NCBI GenBank assembly: GCA_946407095.1
Contig: CAMJMR010000003.1
Location: 1 to 64,000, forward strand
Length of the DNA: 64,000 nucleotides
DNA from: an uncultured Selenomonadales bacterium
GTDB lineage: Bacteria; Bacillota; Negativicutes; Selenomonadales; Selenomonadaceae
Direction of reading: 5' to 3'
Positions 33,448-40,606 of this stretch are shown one piece after another. The position numbers and the translations under genes were made by a program. Numbering within the stretch: the first letter of the stretch is position 1; each line of letters begins with the position of its first letter. Below the pieces are notes generated by a model. That model worked only from the letters and a program-made list of their open reading frames with translations. It searched no databases and was not told the DNA's origin.

Positions 33448-34530
33448 TTAGTTTGACCGTTTAACGTTGTCGCCGTAAATCGTTTTGAAGTCGTCGCGCA
33501 TGGAAATTGTAATCCAGCCGTTCTTTTCCGCCAGCGAAATGCACTTGTTCGCCTTGTCGATGTTGCCGAGTTCGCGCTCCGTGTCGTCGCAGATGACGAA
33601 AAACGCCAAGCTCTTGTATTTGTTGCCCGCAAGCGCGTAATTCAGCATGGAAGTATCGCCGCCGCTGTTTCCGAACGCCAAAACCGGCTGCTTGCCAATT
33701 TCGTGCTCAATCGCAATGACTTTGTTCATTTTCAAGTTCTTTTGCGTGAGCCCGCCGCGAATCAGATAATCGTCTTGGCGATAGTTGTAATCGTCGGCGG
33801 ACTTGTCGCCCTGATTCGACGCAATTATCGCGGGATTGGTGCCGATAACGTTGTCGTAGGGGATTTTCAGCAGTTCCGAGGCCATGACGCGCGTTGCGGG
33901 ACGGTCGGAGCCCGTGACGATATAAACCGTGAAATTATTCGCCTGCAAGTACTTGATGACTTCAACCATCGGCAGATAGAACGCTTCGCCCCATTTTAAG
34001 TTCGTGAGGCCTTCGACGGGCTTTTTCATGAAGTTTTTGACGTAAACCTCGTAATCCTTGGGCGTCATGCCCGCGAAGACCGATTGTTGCGATTTTGCCT
34101 CGCCTAAATCGATACCCTTGGGGAATTTGCCCGTCATGAAGTGCCCGGCGCGAATTTCGGCGTCAACCATTTCCGCATAGGCTCTGTCTTCGGGCGAAGG
34201 CGTGTAATCGGGGTCGTTCAGCGCGCGTTCAAGGTACAACATCCACTCAAAGTAGCACGGCATCGACTCTCCGATAAAAGTTCCGTCCATATCGAAGACC
34301 GCCAATCTGTCCTCGACGGGGATAAAGTTTTTAGACTTCTTGTTCGTCACGTCGGTGACAAATTCGATTAATTTTTGCTTGGCAACGGCGTCCTTCGTCC
34401 AATACTTGAAATCTTTCGCCTTCTTGACTTGAATTTGAGCGATTTGGTCGCGGGGCATGGCGTCAGCCGCTCCGAACGTGCCAAAAGCGATTAATCCAGC
34501 CGTCAATGCCGCCAAAATCTTTTTACGCAT
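33448..34530 (-). CDS. Secreted HAD-superfamily phosphatase, paralog 1
   Basis: A 360-aa exported HAD hydrolase. Signal peptide MRKKILAALTAGLIAFGTFGAADA. HAD motif I is AVFDMDGT (about 81-88), motif II VTGSD, and motif IV FGNSGGDTSM with a Lys region before it. The large insertion between motifs I and II holds a cap (YFEWMLYLERALNDPDY...). A periplasmic or surface phosphatase is likely, substrate unknown. GGGAG precedes the ATG. Two paralogs occur at 34549 and 38592. Confidence 0.87.
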   Translation of the reverse strand: MRKKILAALTAGLIAFGTFGAADAMPRDQIAQIQVKKAKDFKYWTKDAVAKQKLIEFVTDVTNKKSKNFIPVEDRLAVFDMDGTFIGESMPCYFEWMLYLERALNDPDYTPSPEDRAYAEMVDAEIRAGHFMTGKFPKGIDLGEAKSQQSVFAGMTPKDYEVYVKNFMKKPVEGLTNLKWGEAFYLPMVEVIKYLQANNFTVYIVTGSDRPATRVMASELLKIPYDNVIGTNPAIIASNQGDKSADDYNYRQDDYLIRGGLTQKNLKMNKVIAIEHEIGKQPVLAFGNSGGDTSMLNYALAGNKYKSLAFFVICDDTERELGNIDKANKCISLAEKNGWITISMRDDFKTIYGDNVKRSN

Positions 34531-34548
34531 GAAAACATCTCCCGAAAT

Positions 34549-35613
34549 TTATTTTGAAAGTTTAACGTTGTCGCCGTAAATCGTTTTGAAGTCGTCGCGC
34601 ATGGAAATTTTTATCCAGCCGTTGGCGTCGGCGAGCTTGATACATTTGTTCGCCTTGTCGATGTTGCCGAATTCGCGCTCCAAGTCGTCGCAGATGACAA
34701 AAAACGCCGCCGTCCGATATTTATTGCCGCGCAGAGAAAAATTTATCATCGAACTGTCGCCGCTGCTGTTTCCGAATGCCAAAACCGGTTTTTTGCCGAT
34801 TTCGCGCGCCATGTTGCTGACTTTGTTCATATTTATATCTTTGCTGACGAATTCGCCGCGCACGACCTTGTCTTCGGGCTTCAAAGTGTAGTCCATGCCG
34901 TCCGTGTCGCCTTGATTCGTCGCAACGTGTTTGTAGTCGGTGCCAATCATGTTGTCGCTGTCGACGGGCAAAATTTCGGCCGAAGTGCGCATATAGTCTC
35001 TGTCCGCGCCGCTAATCAGGAAAATTTTAAAATCGTTCGCCTTGAGATAAGAAATTACTTCAATCATCGGCAAATAGAAAGCCTCGCCGACTTTTAAGTT
35101 GTCAAAACCTTCGACGGGCGTGTTCAAGTAGTTTCGCGTGTAGGCGGCGTATTCGTCAGCAGTCATGCCCGCGAAGACCGACGCATTGGATTCGCAATGT
35201 TTACGGCGAACGTCGTTGGTCATCTTGCGGTTGTAAATCGCCGCTTTTACCGCCTCGCCGTTGGCTCTGTCCTGCGCGGAGGCAATGTAATTGGGGTCGT
35301 CAAGCGCGCGGTGCACGAACATCATAAAATCGAAACAGAACGGTGCAGTCTCGCAAGCAATGGTGCCGTCCACGTCGAAGACCGCGATTCTGTCGGCAAC
35401 TGGGATAAAATTTTTGCTGCGCTTGTTAGTTACGTCGGTGACGTATTCGACGAGCTTTTGTTTGGCAACGGAATCTTTAGCCCAGTATTTGAAATCCTTG
35501 GCGCGTTTGACTTGAATTTGAGCAATTTGGTCGCGGGGCATGGCGTCGACAACTCCGAACGTGCCAAAAGCGATTAATCCAGCCGTCAATGCCGCGCAGA
35601 TCTTTTTACGCAT
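34549..35613 (-). CDS. Secreted HAD-superfamily phosphatase, paralog 2
   Basis: A 354-aa paralog of the 33448 gene, sharing signal peptide, FDVDGT motif I (AVFDVDGTIACETAPF), ISGADR motif II and FGNSSGDSSM motif IV, so the catalytic Asp pair is intact. The ATG at 35613 is preceded by GAGGTGATG. The signal peptide differs from paralog 1 at ILAAL/ICAAL, a change that creates the over-represented CCGCGCAGA string. Only 18 bases separate it from paralog 1. Confidence 0.87.
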   Translation of the reverse strand: MRKKICAALTAGLIAFGTFGVVDAMPRDQIAQIQVKRAKDFKYWAKDSVAKQKLVEYVTDVTNKRSKNFIPVADRIAVFDVDGTIACETAPFCFDFMMFVHRALDDPNYIASAQDRANGEAVKAAIYNRKMTNDVRRKHCESNASVFAGMTADEYAAYTRNYLNTPVEGFDNLKVGEAFYLPMIEVISYLKANDFKIFLISGADRDYMRTSAEILPVDSDNMIGTDYKHVATNQGDTDGMDYTLKPEDKVVRGEFVSKDINMNKVSNMAREIGKKPVLAFGNSSGDSSMINFSLRGNKYRTAAFFVICDDLEREFGNIDKANKCIKLADANGWIKISMRDDFKTIYGDNVKLSK

Positions 35614-35665
35614 GTTTTCATCACCTCGAAGCAAACTTTAGCAAAAAATTTTCGCGCCGTCAACG

Positions 35666-35699
35666 AAAAAACCCTCCGACACTTGCCGAAGGGCTTTTT
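35666..35699. terminator. Bidirectional terminator of the CCCTCCGAC/GCCGAAGGG family
   Basis: AAAAAACCCTCCGACACTTG and GCCGAAGGGCTTTTT form a long hairpin with A and T runs on either side. It ends the short transcription unit starting at about 35845. Confidence 0.85.
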
Positions 35700-35716
35700 G
35701 AATTCGGTTACGACTT

Positions 35717-35803
35717 TTACGACGAATTATCTAACGGTCGCGAATCAGACGTCGCAGAATTTTGGAATGAACCTTCCTTAGCTGCATACGGAACCATAAT
35801 CAT
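35717..35803 (-). CDS. Candidate 28-aa peptide gene
   Basis: A short ORF beginning MIMVPYAAKEG and ending LDNSS, too short for the ORF track. GGAGAGG lies ten bases before its ATG, a perfect consensus promoter lies upstream and a strong terminator directly after, so the transcript is well supported even if translation is uncertain. No match to a known leader or toxin was recognised. It could instead be a small regulatory RNA. Confidence 0.45.
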   Translation of the reverse strand: MIMVPYAAKEGSFQNSATSDSRPLDNSS

Positions 35804-35848
35804 CCACAGTAATCCTCTCCTTCCGCATTGTAATTAAGTGTTGCGGAC

Positions 35849-35876
35849 ATTATAAAAAAAAAAAAACGGCTGTCAA
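35849..35876 (-). promoter_or_regulatory. Consensus promoter with a 12-A spacer tract
   Basis: Minus-strand TTGACA (35876-35871) and TATAAT (35854-35849) are both perfect, separated by 16 bases of which 12 are a T homopolymer (A on the plus strand). Slippage in the tract would alter spacer length and promoter strength. Confidence 0.75.
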
Positions 35877-35904
35877 GACATTTTGAAAATATTTTTCCGA
35901 GTAA

Positions 35905-36050
35905 AAAAATCCGCTATGGCGGACGTTTGACTTGAAGAATCCGCTATGGCGGATTTTTACGCACGCTTTTAGCCATGTTCACAGCCGAAATTTAAAGAAT
36001 CGCGTCATGACGCCATTTGTTAATGTCATTTATCCGTTATAGCGGATTTT
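35905..36050. repeat. Three palindromic sites upstream of the RepL-like gene
   Basis: TCCGCTATGGCGGA occurs at 35910-35923 and 35940-35953, and TCCGTTATAGCGGA at 36033-36046. All are near-perfect dyads. They could be operators or an origin-type array for the replication protein encoded next. Apart from these and the promoters, the 35614-36132 gap holds only the 28-aa unit. Confidence 0.7.
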
Positions 36051-36079
36051 AACTTTTGAGCCGTCAAATAGCCTTTCAA

Positions 36080-36102
36080 AACCCATTTCAGCGTGTTATA
36101 AT
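36080..36102 (+). promoter_or_regulatory. Promoter of the RepL-like gene
   Basis: A perfect TATAAT (36097-36102) stands 30 bases before the start codon, with a weak -35 (CTTTCA) 18 bases upstream. The third palindrome lies just ahead. Confidence 0.5.
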
Positions 36103-36132
36103 CAAAAAAATTGCTCTCGGAGGGGTTAAAGC

Positions 36133-36525
36133 ATGATTTTCGACGACGAACGCACGCTTCGTATCATAAATGACGCTCCAAACGCTCATATCATTAAAAT
36201 TTTCTTCTGGCTCGCCTTTCATCAGCCTCAAGACGGCATTTACGGCTACAAAATCACAAAATCACAGCTTGCAGGCGATTTAAACCTCGGCAGAACCGTT
36301 TTATTTGATTCTCTGCACTGGTTGAAGGATAATTTATTCATTCAAGAGCTAAAATTCATTGACGAATCCGATTTCATGGTTAATCCCAATGTCGTAATGA
36401 ATAATTCCGACCGTGAAGCACGAATTAAGGAATGGAATCGCCGTTGCAAGCTCGATATTCAACGAGAATTGCGTTTGAGGAAAGAAAAACGCCTTCGCGA
36501 GGCTAGAAAAGCAGATAAGCAATAA
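36133..36525 (+). CDS. RepL-like plasmid replication initiator / winged-helix protein
   Basis: A 130-aa protein with a winged-helix pattern similar to Firmicute RepL initiators: helix-turn-helix around ITKSQLAGDLNLGRTVLFDSLHWLKDNLFI, then the strand FMVNPNVVMNNSD typical of RepL proteins, and a highly basic C-terminal helix (RRCKLDIQRELRLRKEKRL). GGAGGGG precedes the ATG. A lone initiator with palindromic repeats upstream, in a region of accessory genes, suggests an integrated plasmid remnant. A regulator of the neighbouring peptides is the alternative. Composition is more AT-rich than its surroundings. Confidence 0.68.
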   Translation: MIFDDERTLRIINDAPNAHIIKIFFWLAFHQPQDGIYGYKITKSQLAGDLNLGRTVLFDSLHWLKDNLFIQELKFIDESDFMVNPNVVMNNSDREARIKEWNRRCKLDIQRELRLRKEKRLREARKADKQ

Positions 36526-36531
36526 AAAAAC

Positions 36532-36572
36532 GGGCTTAACTCCGATTTTCGGAGCCAAGCCCTAATTTTTTT
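36532..36572. terminator. Bidirectional terminator
   Basis: GGGCTT..CTCCGATTTTCGGAG..AAGCCC hairpin with A and T runs at its sides, shared by the convergent RepL-like and substrate-binding protein genes. Confidence 0.85.
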
Positions 36573-36580
36573 AGCGAAAT

Positions 36581-37423
36581 TTACTTTTTCAAGCCGATGT
36601 GGGCAATCGTATCTTGATAATAGGGGTCGCTGAGCGCAACGCCTTCCGGTTGGTCGATTTTCGCGGGGATTAAAGCTGTGTCCTTGGGCACGCTGACCCA
36701 AAAGACGACGTCCGCGCCCTTAGACGAGAGAATCGACGCCCTTGCCGCGCTGTCGACGCTTACCAGTTCGATATTTTTGTTAATTCGCCGCGAAAGTTCA
36801 GCCAAAACCGCCGTGCTGAAGCCTGCGGGCGTTCCGTCCGCCAAAATCATATCGAACGGCGGCAAATCGCCCGTGACGGCAACTTTAATCGTGTCCGCGC
36901 CGTCGATGTGCGCTATCGGGACTGCGGGCGGCTCCGCGCCGTCCTTAAGGTCGGTAATGTACTTTTTCGACAAATTCACCAGCGTGCCGTCGTTCACCAT
37001 TGCCTTAATCGCCTTGTTCAATTCACGTTGCAACATGGTATCGCCCTCGCGCACGGCGAAGCAAAACGAATCGCTTAAAGACCTTTCGGCTGGCAGCGTC
37101 TCAAATTTTTCATTCCGTTGAATCATGTAATTGGCGACGTTTTGATAGGTGCTCAGCATGTCGATTTGCTTGGCGTCGGGCGCCATTTGCATATCGTTCA
37201 TCTTGTCGAAGTATTTGTATTCGGCTGGGCTTGCCTCTGACGGGCGATAGCTTTTGTCCAACTTGTTCATCAGGTTGTTGTATTCAATTTCGCTGGCGTT
37301 GAGGTGAGTTATGACGCCGATTTTCGTTTTGTCGGTGTCCTGCGCTGGTGCCGAGGCATTATCGCCGCCGCAACCCGTCATAAGCAGTGCCGCCGCGCAG
37401 ATTGCCGCAAAAAATTTCTTCAA
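36581..37423 (-). CDS. Amino-acid-type substrate-binding lipoprotein (SBP_bac_3), circularly permuted
   Basis: A 280-aa lipoprotein (MKKFFAAICAAALLMTGC). The two halves of an SBP_bac_3 domain are in reversed order. Residues about 33-155 match the usual second half (KIGVITHL..., IDMLSTYQNVANYMI, then FCFAVREGDTMLQRELNKAI..DGTLVNLSKKYI). Residues about 175-280 match the usual first half (TIKVAVTGDLPPFDMILADG continuing as TPAGFSTAVLAEL, ending at SDPYY). Such proteins should bind a polar amino acid or similar ligand, but no permease genes are adjacent. The lipoprotein signal could have been added to a permuted domain, or the gene could derive from a tandem SBP. Confidence 0.8.
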   Translation of the reverse strand: MKKFFAAICAAALLMTGCGGDNASAPAQDTDKTKIGVITHLNASEIEYNNLMNKLDKSYRPSEASPAEYKYFDKMNDMQMAPDAKQIDMLSTYQNVANYMIQRNEKFETLPAERSLSDSFCFAVREGDTMLQRELNKAIKAMVNDGTLVNLSKKYITDLKDGAEPPAVPIAHIDGADTIKVAVTGDLPPFDMILADGTPAGFSTAVLAELSRRINKNIELVSVDSAARASILSSKGADVVFWVSVPKDTALIPAKIDQPEGVALSDPYYQDTIAHIGLKK

Positions 37424-37522
37424 GATAAATCAGCTCCTCAAAATTATTTCGCCGATTATAACACATTGCGCAAAAAAAATCGCCATTCAATCGTTGCGAG
37501 CGAAAATTTTCCTTCGACAAAC

Positions 37523-37560
37523 GAAAAAACCCTCCGACATTGTCGCCGAAGGGCTTTTGG
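37523..37560. terminator. Terminator of the CCCTCCGAC/GCCGAAGGG family
   Basis: AAAAAACCCTCCGACATTGTC plus GCCGAAGGGCTTTT, directly downstream of the first GG-leader peptide gene. Confidence 0.8.
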
Positions 37561-37580
37561 TTAGATATTTGTGTCAGGGA

Positions 37581-37919
37581 TTATTTGATAATATTGGTTC
37601 CGTTGTCAGCGTCGAAATTCTTCCAGAATTCTTCGCGGGTGAGCAAGTTGCCTTGTTTGTCCTTGTAGATGTTGGCGTTGAGGAGACCGCCTTTGTCTTC
37701 GTAGCCCGCGTAGCCCATTTGGTGCAGTTTTTCGCGCACGGGAGCCGATTTCAATGCGTCATCTGCGCTCAAGAGGCCGCGTTTGTACAATTCGTTGCCG
37801 TCCGCGAAAGTTTCGAGCCTGTTGCCGCCCGCCACGTTGTCGAGTTCGTCGTCCTTGAGGATTTCGTCCTTCAAGATTGCGTCCTTCAAGATTGCGTCCT
37901 TCAAAATTGCGTTTGCCAT
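37581..37919 (-). CDS. Double-glycine-leader peptide, copy 1 (bacteriocin-type signal)
   Basis: A 112-aa precursor-like protein. The leader is a run of ILKDA/ILKDE repeats ending in ILKDDELDNVAGG (cleavage expected after Gly-Gly near residue 32), the classic bacteriocin-type leader cut by peptidase-containing ABC exporters. The roughly 80-residue core is hydrophilic (NRLETFADGNELYKRG...), without Cys, so lanthionine or disulfide modification is unlikely. No exporter or modification enzyme is within the window. Its own promoter region and terminator indicate a monocistronic unit. Confidence 0.75.
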   Translation of the reverse strand: MANAILKDAILKDAILKDEILKDDELDNVAGGNRLETFADGNELYKRGLLSADDALKSAPVREKLHQMGYAGYEDKGGLLNANIYKDKQGNLLTREEFWKNFDADNGTNIIK

Positions 37920-37937
37920 GGTTATCTGCGACCTTTC

Positions 37938-38017
37938 TTTTCATTTTTGATTGGCTGTTTGCCTTTCTGTAGCTTATACGTTGGAAAATCGATTTCGTTA
38001 CAGAGTTTAGCAGAAAA
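37938..38017 (-). promoter_or_regulatory. Promoter/leader region of GG-peptide 1, duplicated at 38511
   Basis: About 75 bases closely match 38511-38590. Both share TTGATTGGCTGTTTGCCTTT, CTTATACG and GATTTCGTTACA in plus orientation. On the minus strand this gives TGTAACGAAATC then TATAAG, a possible extended promoter or regulator site. Confidence 0.6.
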
Positions 38018-38032
38018 TTTTTGTTTTGGCAA

Positions 38033-38073
38033 CGAAAAAACCCTCCGACAACCGCCGAAGGGCTTTTTTTTGC
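38033..38073. terminator. Terminator of the CCCTCCGAC/GCCGAAGGG family
   Basis: AAAAAACCCTCCGACAACC plus GCCGAAGGGCTTTTTTTT, downstream of the second GG-leader peptide gene. Confidence 0.85.
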
Positions 38074-38121
38074 AGATTTGCGACCGTGACGCCGAATTTT
38101 AGGCGAGCCGCGATTAATTTT

Positions 38122-38493
38122 TTAGTAATCGATTTTGGGCAACGGTTTTCCCAACTTATCGGCAACGATTTGGAATGCTTCTTGACGACTAATCTCTTTT
38201 CCGCCGGTGCCGGCTATGTAGTAGCGATTTTGCACTGCTCCCCAAGACTGTTCGACCCTTATTCCGAACTTGTCGAAGACATTTGCGACTTCACTTGCCG
38301 TTTTGTGGAAGGTGGGAATCCAGAAGCATTCCAACGCGCTTCTTCCCGAAATTCCGAGTCCCAATTCGTTGAGTGCGCGCGAATCGGCCGCCGTGTTGTT
38401 GTAAGTGCCGCCTGCGACCTGTTCGAGTTCGTCATCGCTCATTGCTTCGAGCCCCGCGTTGATTTTTTTGATGTTTTCCTCTCTGTTTGCCAT
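38122..38493 (-). CDS. Double-glycine-leader peptide, copy 2 (bacteriocin-type signal)
   Basis: A 123-aa precursor-like protein. The leader MANREENIKKINAGLEAMSDD plus ELEQVAGG ends in Gly-Gly at about residue 29. The core (TYNNTAADSRALNELGLG...) contains one Cys (ECFWIP) and a C-terminal helical stretch (SRQEAFQIVADKLGKPLPK). Its upstream region is a copy of that of peptide 1, and both start MAN, so the two units are diverged duplicates. Function could be bacteriocin, signalling or another exported peptide. No maturation genes are nearby. Confidence 0.75.
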   Translation of the reverse strand: MANREENIKKINAGLEAMSDDELEQVAGGTYNNTAADSRALNELGLGISGRSALECFWIPTFHKTASEVANVFDKFGIRVEQSWGAVQNRYYIAGTGGKEISRQEAFQIVADKLGKPLPKIDY

Positions 38494-38510
38494 GGTTATC
38501 AGTCTCCTTT

Positions 38511-38590
38511 TGATTTTTTGATTGGCTGTTTGCCTTTCTGTCCCTTATACGCGGGAAGACTGATTTCGTTACACGGCTTAGCAAAAAATT
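38511..38590 (-). promoter_or_regulatory. Promoter/leader region of GG-peptide 2
   Basis: A copy of the block at 37938-38017, with the same TGTAACGAAATC and TATAAG elements at the same spacing on the minus strand. Confidence 0.6.
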
Positions 38591-38591
38591 T

Positions 38592-39668
38592 TCAGTTGGC
38601 AAGCCTGACGTTGTCGCCGTAAATGGTTTTGAACTCATCGCGCATGGAAATGGGGTTCCAACCGCGCTTGAGAGCCAAAGCCGTATCGTTTGCCGCGCGC
38701 TTGGGGTTGCCGAGTTCGCGGGTCGTGTCGTCGCATATCACGAAGAACGACATCGAGCGATATTTGTTGTCTTGGAGCGTGTATTCGAGCATTCCGCTGT
38801 CGCCGCCGCTGTTTCCGAACGCAAGGACGGGTTTTTTGCCGATTTGATTCATTATGGAAAAGATTTTTATGGTTTTGGCGTTATCAAGCAGCGGCTTGCC
38901 CGAAATGACGATTTTTTCTTTGAAACGGTCGAAGAAATGGTCGTGCGGATTATCTTTTCCCATATTTGTCGACGTGTAATTGAAGTCGGAGCCGAGAATT
39001 CTGTCGAATTGAATGGGAATGACGCCGTTTACGAGTTCGCGCGTGGTTGAAACGCCGCAAGCCGAGTCAATGTAGACCGCGAAGCCGTTGTTGGTCAAGT
39101 AGGACATAATTTCGACCATGGGCAGATAAAACGCCTCACCGCGCTTGAGATTTGTAAAGCCGTCTTCGTCAGTTTGCATGAAATTGCGGACGTAAGCGCG
39201 ATATTCATCGTCAGTCATACCGGCATAAACCGCAGTGAGCCCTTCAAAGTAATTTTTACTTTCTGATGGCGTTAATTTTTGTTTCGCGTAGACTTTCGGC
39301 CTAATTTTCTTGGCAAGGGTGAGATATTTCTTCGGCGCGGTGTAATTCGGGTCGTCAAGGACGCGGTGAAGGAACATCGCCTCTTGAAAGTAAATGGGCG
39401 CGGTTTCGCAGTAAAAAGTTCCGTCCATGTCGAAGGTCGCGATACGATCTTCTGGCGGAATGTAGTTTTGACTGCGCGGATTAGTGACATCCTCGACGAA
39501 TTCGGTAATTATGCGCTTAGTGGGCGAGTCGTCGTTCCAAAATTGGAAATCGGCGGCGGTTTGGACGTTGATAGCGGCGATTTCGGAGCGAGAGGCGGCA
39601 TTTGACGCGTTGAACGAGCCAAAAGCGATTAAACCCGCCGCGAGAGCCGCCAAAAGTTTTTTCTTCAT
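38592..39668 (-). CDS. Secreted HAD-superfamily phosphatase, paralog 3
   Basis: A 358-aa exported HAD hydrolase like those at 33448 and 34549. Signal MKKKLLAALAAGLIAFGSFNASNAA, motif I ATFDMDGTFYCETAP, motif IV FGNSGGDSGM, and the shared C-terminus ISMRDEFKTIYGDNVRLAN. Motif II is changed (IDSACGV rather than VTGSDR), so specificity or activity may differ. GGAGG is seven bases upstream. It lies just upstream of the GG-peptide 2 promoter. Confidence 0.86.
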   Translation of the reverse strand: MKKKLLAALAAGLIAFGSFNASNAASRSEIAAINVQTAADFQFWNDDSPTKRIITEFVEDVTNPRSQNYIPPEDRIATFDMDGTFYCETAPIYFQEAMFLHRVLDDPNYTAPKKYLTLAKKIRPKVYAKQKLTPSESKNYFEGLTAVYAGMTDDEYRAYVRNFMQTDEDGFTNLKRGEAFYLPMVEIMSYLTNNGFAVYIDSACGVSTTRELVNGVIPIQFDRILGSDFNYTSTNMGKDNPHDHFFDRFKEKIVISGKPLLDNAKTIKIFSIMNQIGKKPVLAFGNSGGDSGMLEYTLQDNKYRSMSFFVICDDTTRELGNPKRAANDTALALKRGWNPISMRDEFKTIYGDNVRLAN

Positions 39669-39715
39669 GATAAAACCTCCTTGAGAGTAATTCCGCGCGA
39701 TTATAACACGTTTGC

Positions 39716-39740
39716 AAAAAAAAATCTGCCCGAAGGCAGA
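39716..39740 (-). terminator. Terminator of acuB
   Basis: TCTGCC/GGCAGA hairpin (39725-39740) followed on the minus strand by a long T run. Confidence 0.75.
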
Positions 39741-39751
39741 GGAAAATCTTT

Positions 39752-40402
39752 TCAGCCGATTTTGGCGGTGTGCACGACTTTGTAGCCGCGTTCTTCGAGA
39801 ATTTTTTTTATGTCGTCGAAACCTTCGGGGCGGTCGTCGAGGCGCACAACGAGTTCATAACGATTATTTTTGTGGCGGCACGTGATAAAACTGTCAATGT
39901 TGATGCCTTTGTCCGCGAAAATTTTTGTTATCTCCGCCATGACGCCGACTTTGTTATCGACTTCCAACGTTAAGCGGGTTTTGCCGCCGATAAGCCCCAT
40001 GACTTTGATAAACGTCTTGAGGATATCGGTCGCGGTGATGATTCCGACGAGCGCACCGACATCCGACAGCACGGGCAGGCCGCCGACTTTATTTTGATAC
40101 ATGATTAACGCCGCCTCTTCGATTGTCGCGCCTTCGTTTACCGTGATAACTTTGTCGTGCATGATGTCTTTGACGGAAATTTTGTCTAGCAGCGAGCGAA
40201 TTTCAAATTTCGACAGCGTAGTAGCGGGGCTGGGCGCCACGCGCATGATATCGCGGTCGCTGAAGTAGCCGACGAGCTTTCCGTCGTCGACGACGAGCAT
40301 TCTGTGGAACTTGTACTTTTTCATCAGCCTGTCCGCCTGCTGAATCGTCGCGTCGCTTGAAACGTACACGGGGTGCTTTGTCATTCTTGACGCCACAAAC
40401 AT
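39752..40402 (-). CDS. acuB: CBS-domain pair plus ACT domain protein (AcuB-like)
   Basis: A 216-aa regulatory protein: two CBS domains (about 7-60 and 76-130; MTKHPVYVSSDATIQQADRL and DIMHDKVITVNEGATIEEAA) and a C-terminal ACT domain (about 145-210; LTLEVDNKVGVMAEITKIFADKG). This is the AcuB arrangement. CBS pairs bind adenosyl ligands and ACT domains amino acids. The true ligand is unknown. Its ribosome site AAGGAGG is formed by the last codons of the truncated toxin upstream. Confidence 0.9.
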   Translation of the reverse strand: MFVASRMTKHPVYVSSDATIQQADRLMKKYKFHRMLVVDDGKLVGYFSDRDIMRVAPSPATTLSKFEIRSLLDKISVKDIMHDKVITVNEGATIEEAALIMYQNKVGGLPVLSDVGALVGIITATDILKTFIKVMGLIGGKTRLTLEVDNKVGVMAEITKIFADKGINIDSFITCRHKNNRYELVVRLDDRPEGFDDIKKILEERGYKVVHTAKIG

Positions 40403-40405
40403 TTA

Positions 40406-40606
40406 TCATTCCTCCTTCGGCGTTTCGGGTTCTGCTAAATTTTTAATCATTAATTCTATCTGCTTGTCGTTTGGAATTCTAACGTCGTCTTTCTTTGAGT
40501 AAATCGAGAGCAAATAAATTTTTTCGTCGATGACAACGTAATAAATTATGCGAAAACCATTCGACTTCCCGCTTTTGGTTGAACTGTTGGCGGCGCGTAC
40601 TTTGTA
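40406..40606 (-). pseudogene. C-terminal remnant of a RelE/HigB-type toxin
   Basis: Not in the ORF track as a gene. Reading the minus strand gives VRAANSSTKSGKSNGFRIIYY followed by VVIDEKIYLLSIYSKKDDV and a C-terminal helix to the stop at 40408-40406. The GKSNGFRIIYY block is the conserved core of RelE/HigB toxins. A stop codon lies just before it and the N-terminal half is missing, so it is a deletion product. It overlaps out of frame with the 3' end of the antitoxin gene. Confidence 0.75.

Noticed and set aside
36000-36050. CRISPR-like array of palindromes
   Set aside because: Only three short dyads with unequal spacing (30 and 93 bases) and no cas genes, so operators or iterons fit better.
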